Origin: SURF-33 sp964598885
GTDB lineage: Bacteria > Desulfobacterota > Desulfobacteria > Desulfobacterales > Desulfosalsimonadaceae
NCBI GenBank assembly: GCA_964598885.1
Contig: CAZRES010000003.1
Location: 8,991 to 72,990, forward strand
Reading direction: 5' to 3'
DNA: 64,000 bases
The translations under genes were made by a program, and so were the position numbers. Positions 61,157 through 64,000 of the stretch are shown piece by piece. Position 1 is the first letter of the stretch. Each line of letters opens with the position of its first letter. The notes beneath the pieces were generated by a model. It was given only the letters and a program-made list of their open reading frames with translations. It was not told where the DNA came from and made no database searches.

Positions 61157-62693
61157 GTGTTCCGTTAGTGGCTTGCGCGGATGACGGCTGTGTCGACGGA
61201 CGTGAGAGACCGGGTTGGTCAACGATGCCGCTGTATGTTTCATCCGGACCTGGATAAAAGTCTTCTCCATCCATGAACGGCTGCAAACCGGGAAACGTGT
61301 CATCGGGTTTGATAGTGGAAAGCTCGTTTAATGCCCGTCGAATTTCCCGGGTGCCCTTTTCATAGATTCGATGGATGGATTCGTATTGGTGGCGGACCTG
61401 ACTCAATGAAAAGCGGCCCCGGGTTTTTTGAATATATTTGTAGGCAAGGCCCCGTATGGCCTGCCAAACGTCCTTGCGGGTCTGCGTTTCCAGCGGAATT
61501 AAACTGTCGAGTTTTTTTAATTGATTGCGGTGGTAGATCGATCGAAGAAAACGCATGGGAACGGCCATCCAGAACATAAACATCAAAACGGTCAGTGCCG
61601 CGCCCGTAAAAAGTCCTGCGGGATCGGCAATGCTGAGGGGAAGACCCATGGCCGGTCCTGCCAGCACCACCCCGGCAGCGCCGCCCAAAGACATCAGCAG
61701 TCCAATCAGGCCGTATCTCAAAGAATGACGGCGCATTTGCTCCCGGTAGTTTACCAGTGCTTCCAGCAAGTGGTCCAGGCGTTCTGAATGGGTTTCCACG
61801 AAACTCGCCAGATTGTCCAGACGGCGCCGGGGCGCCTCCAGAACGGCATTTTTCAATTTCTGGCGCTGATTTTCAAGATAATAGAGAAAGGTCTGGTCAC
61901 CGACGGGACCGCCTTCGGGGAGTTTGGCGGCCCTGGACGAATAGGTGAGGTGAATGGTCGGAATGTCCTTTCTTCCGGTAATCTGGGACAGATTCCAGCA
62001 CAGGGTGCCGTATACCTGAAGCAGATCGCTTAACGACGAACATTCATCGATCCGGTTTAATACAAACAGCACCCGATCCTCAAAGGTCCGGGCGGAAATG
62101 GTTTCCCGGAGGCTGGTGTGAGCTTCCCGGACGGTTCCGGCCTTATGGGGGTCGAACAGAACCAGAACCAGATCGGCAAGCTGGGCAAGGTCGCCGATCA
62201 CGTCCTGATAATCATATCCCCGATCCCGTTCGGTGATGCTGTCGAGCATGCCGGGGGTGTCGATTAAGGCCAGGTTTTTTAAAAACGGCGAATTGATTTT
62301 TTTCAGGCGGAAATGAGCCGCAAACCGCTGGCCGTGTTTTTTCAGTATTTCAAACGGATATTCCGGGTCATGGAGCAGGAATTTCCCGTCCCGCTCCTCG
62401 GTAACGCGGACGGATTCGTTTTCCGGGACCGTGGGGTCATGGGTGATGATGGTAAATGAGTCGTCCGTGGGTGCCTGGCCGATGGCCTGAATGTCGGCCC
62501 CGAGAAATTCATTGATGAGCGTGGATTTACCGGAGGAATAGTTTCCCAGGATCAACACCATGGGGCGCCACTTGATGGTGCTTTCCAGTGAAACATCGCT
62601 GTAACCGTATTCCCGGGCAACGGGGGTCAGGTGTTTTTCCACCATCCCCACCAGTTCCATGCGAAGGGAATTAATGTAATTTTCGCGGTACAT
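61140..62693 (-). CDS. Membrane-anchored dynamin-like GTPase
   Basis: The 517-residue protein starts at 62693 with AGGAG six bases before. The GTPase domain shows GNYSSGKSTLINE (G1, residues 50-62), DTPGMLDS (G3) and FVLNRIDE (G4). After a helical region comes a hairpin of two membrane segments (YGLIGLLMSLGGAAGVVLAG, AGLFTGAALTVLMFMFW) and a helical tail. This layout resembles bacterial mitofusin-like dynamins. Only a second, soluble dynamin lies nearby (57387), on the other strand. It is translationally coupled to recX. Confidence 0.84.
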   Translation of the reverse strand: MYRENYINSLRMELVGMVEKHLTPVAREYGYSDVSLESTIKWRPMVLILGNYSSGKSTLINEFLGADIQAIGQAPTDDSFTIITHDPTVPENESVRVTEERDGKFLLHDPEYPFEILKKHGQRFAAHFRLKKINSPFLKNLALIDTPGMLDSITERDRGYDYQDVIGDLAQLADLVLVLFDPHKAGTVREAHTSLRETISARTFEDRVLFVLNRIDECSSLSDLLQVYGTLCWNLSQITGRKDIPTIHLTYSSRAAKLPEGGPVGDQTFLYYLENQRQKLKNAVLEAPRRRLDNLASFVETHSERLDHLLEALVNYREQMRRHSLRYGLIGLLMSLGGAAGVVLAGPAMGLPLSIADPAGLFTGAALTVLMFMFWMAVPMRFLRSIYHRNQLKKLDSLIPLETQTRKDVWQAIRGLAYKYIQKTRGRFSLSQVRHQYESIHRIYEKGTREIRRALNELSTIKPDDTFPGLQPFMDGEDFYPGPDETYSGIVDQPGLSRPSTQPSSAQATNGTHDTYR

Positions 62694-62794
62694 AAGCGCT
62701 CCTGTCTGCTCTCGTCCGTCCGTCAATTTTTTTTGCCGACGTCGTCGGCACCCCGCAAAGGGCTTATTCTCCCTACCATTAAAAACCCCCTTGG

Positions 62795-63853
62795 TCAAGG
62801 GAGGGGTGGGTTCTGTCGTTCCAGCAGATTAAGATACGAGGCGATTTCCGCCGGAGACAGAACAAAGGTGGCCGCGTCGAGCTTGATGGCCTCGTGAGGC
62901 ATGCCGAACACAACGGCGGATTCCCTGTCCTGCACCAGGGTCACGGCGCCGTGCTGCTTCATTTCCTTAAGCCCCATTGCGCCGTCGTTTCCCATGCCGG
63001 TCAACACGATACCCACGGCGGTGTTTCCAAACACCTGGGCCATGGTTTGAAACAAATGCGTAATGGGACGCTTCAGGCCGATTTCCGGTGGAATGGGACG
63101 CACCAGAAAGTGACGGGCCGGTGTGATTTCCAGGTGGTGATCTTCAGGGGCGAAGTAGATGTGGCCATTGGATATGGCCTCTCCGGTGCGTGGAATGGAA
63201 AGGGTCATGGACGCATGTTTTTGGAGCCAGGACACCATTCCGTTTAGAAATCCGGAGGTGATATGCTGAACGATGACGATGGGAATGCGGAAATTCGGCG
63301 ACAGGCTTGAGAGAAGAGAATGGATAACCGGCGGCCCGCCGGTGGAGGCGCCGATGCCGATGACGTCAATTTTCGTGCCGGGAACTTGTGCCATGGACCC
63401 GGCAATATTGACCGGACGTGTCTTCGGTTGCCGGGGCTTGAATTTCCGAACGACCTTGATTTCAGACATGAGTTTTACCGTGCGGACCAGCTTTTCGACC
63501 ATTTGTCGGGATTCGGGATGGCCGGGCCCCGTTGGTTTCTGGGAAACAGCCACGGCCCCGGCACTCATGGCCTGAAAAATGATGTCGTTTTGACCGGGAG
63601 CCGCCAGGGCGCTGTGAATCACGATGGGAACCGGACAAATTTCCATCATGGACCGGGTGGTCTCATATCCGTTCATACCGGGCATCTGTATGTCCATGAC
63701 AACGACGTCGGGACGGCGTTTTTCAACAAAGCGCAGGGCTTCCTGGCCGTTTTTCGCCTCTCCGATGATTCGGATTTCCACATCACCGGCAAAAATCTGT
63801 TTGATGAATTCTCTGGCGGTCAGAGAGTCGTCGACAATCAAAACGTCAATCAT
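62795..63853 (-). CDS. cheB: Chemotaxis protein-glutamate methylesterase CheB
   Basis: The 352-residue protein has an N-terminal receiver domain (VLIVDDSLTAREFI, phospho-acceptor Asp54 in VVMDIQMPGMNG) and a C-terminal esterase with Ser in IGASTGGPP, His in VIVQHITSGF, and Asp in LTGMGNDGAMGL. It demethylates or deamidates chemoreceptors after phosphorylation by CheA. The ATG at 63853 overlaps the stop of the GGDEF gene by four bases, and the gene is probably part of a larger chemotaxis cluster to the right of the window. Confidence 0.94.
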   Translation of the reverse strand: MIDVLIVDDSLTAREFIKQIFAGDVEIRIIGEAKNGQEALRFVEKRRPDVVVMDIQMPGMNGYETTRSMMEICPVPIVIHSALAAPGQNDIIFQAMSAGAVAVSQKPTGPGHPESRQMVEKLVRTVKLMSEIKVVRKFKPRQPKTRPVNIAGSMAQVPGTKIDVIGIGASTGGPPVIHSLLSSLSPNFRIPIVIVQHITSGFLNGMVSWLQKHASMTLSIPRTGEAISNGHIYFAPEDHHLEITPARHFLVRPIPPEIGLKRPITHLFQTMAQVFGNTAVGIVLTGMGNDGAMGLKEMKQHGAVTLVQDRESAVVFGMPHEAIKLDAATFVLSPAEIASYLNLLERQNPPLP

Positions 63854-64000
63854 ATGGCGGTCCCGCTGGTCTGGTTCCGTCCCCGTTGTTTTGCCTTGTA
63901 TACGCACCGGTCGACGGCGCTGATCATTTGTTCATCGGTAATCACGTCGTCGGGCGATTCGGGCTGCCAGGCGGCGATACCGAAACTGGCGGTGATCTTT
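63850..64000 (-). CDS. Diguanylate cyclase (GGDEF domain), C-terminal end only
   Basis: The last 49 residues are in the window and read ITASFGIAAWQPE, then VDRCVYKAKQRGRNQ, which is the end of a GGDEF domain (ASFGIA and YKAKxxGRN). The rest, with the GGDEF motif itself, lies to the right. Because it overlaps cheB, cyclic di-GMP signalling is linked to the chemotaxis proteins here. Confidence 0.85.
   Translation of the reverse strand, partial: KITASFGIAAWQPESPDDVITDEQMISAVDRCVYKAKQRGRNQTSGTAI

Noticed and set aside
1..64000. tRNA, rRNA, CRISPR, transposon or prophage genes
   Set aside because: I looked for repeated arrays, transposase motifs, phage genes other than the encapsulin fold, and tRNA-like cloverleaf ends, and saw none.

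Overview
The gene content points to a strictly anaerobic, Gram-negative bacterium, most likely a sulfate-reducing Desulfobacterota (Desulfobacterales-like). Indicators are a CooS-family carbon monoxide dehydrogenase homologue, a MetF-MetV fusion, superoxide reductase and nickel superoxide dismutase, an encapsulated-ferritin nanocompartment, a fused acyl-CoA mutase (IcmF) with fatty-acid-type enzymes, and outer-membrane machinery (RND efflux, OMPLA, GspA/GspB). A run of 100 N at 6659-6758 shows that this is a scaffolded draft or metagenome assembly. I found no rRNA, tRNA, CRISPR array, insertion sequence or prophage.

Layout. 1-7150: an MBL-fold hydrolase running off the left edge, a coupled sugar-kinase/PLP-lyase pair, then gspA-gspB up to the gap and the tail of another protein after it. 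7200-16900: a radical SAM protein, a YeiH-type permease with a small membrane partner, metFV, a group of small stress-type genes on the minus strand (UPF0045, SDR, zinc ribbon, PfpI) and cooS. 16960-18712: a CDF transporter fused to a NifX-like domain and an exported nickel superoxide dismutase. 19335-22687: an ATP-grasp enzyme with a CocE/X-Pro-peptidase-like hydrolase, whose codon use looks foreign. 23121-30677: acyl-CoA dehydrogenase, MarR regulator, FmdB zinc ribbon, thiolase and IcmF, a short- or branched-chain acyl-CoA degradation block.

30745-33690 is a zinc ABC importer operon (znuA-znuC-znuB) ending in a YidD-like gene. 33898-41355 is a TetR-controlled tripartite RND efflux operon with an outer-membrane phospholipase gene at its end. 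Two adjacent AAAC-N4-GTTT palindromes upstream of tetR are the likely operator. 41560-43370: an Fe-S protein and a sirtuin. 43478-48118: a Cys-rich exported protein, an exported OB-fold protein, an ABC exporter-type permease/ATPase, a Met-rich-loop beta-barrel and an FMN-binding-domain-like exported protein, together a possible envelope metal or redox system. 49317-53188 holds the encapsulin/EncFtn pair, a small exported protein, an epimerase-like protein and a class II superoxide reductase. 53281-64000: methyltransferase, TatT-like TPR protein, glycerate 2-kinase, two dynamin-like GTPases around a ParA ATPase, RecX, CheB, and the end of a diguanylate cyclase.

The most unusual single gene is the CooS homologue. 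In a residue-by-residue comparison made from memory with the Carboxydothermus enzyme, it keeps most C-cluster ligands. It has Glu where Cys295 should be and Tyr where the catalytic His93 should be, so it may not be a normal CO dehydrogenase. The nickel superoxide dismutase has a Sec signal peptide whose predicted cleavage would create the N-terminal His needed for the nickel hook. All family assignments are by eye from motifs; no database search was run.
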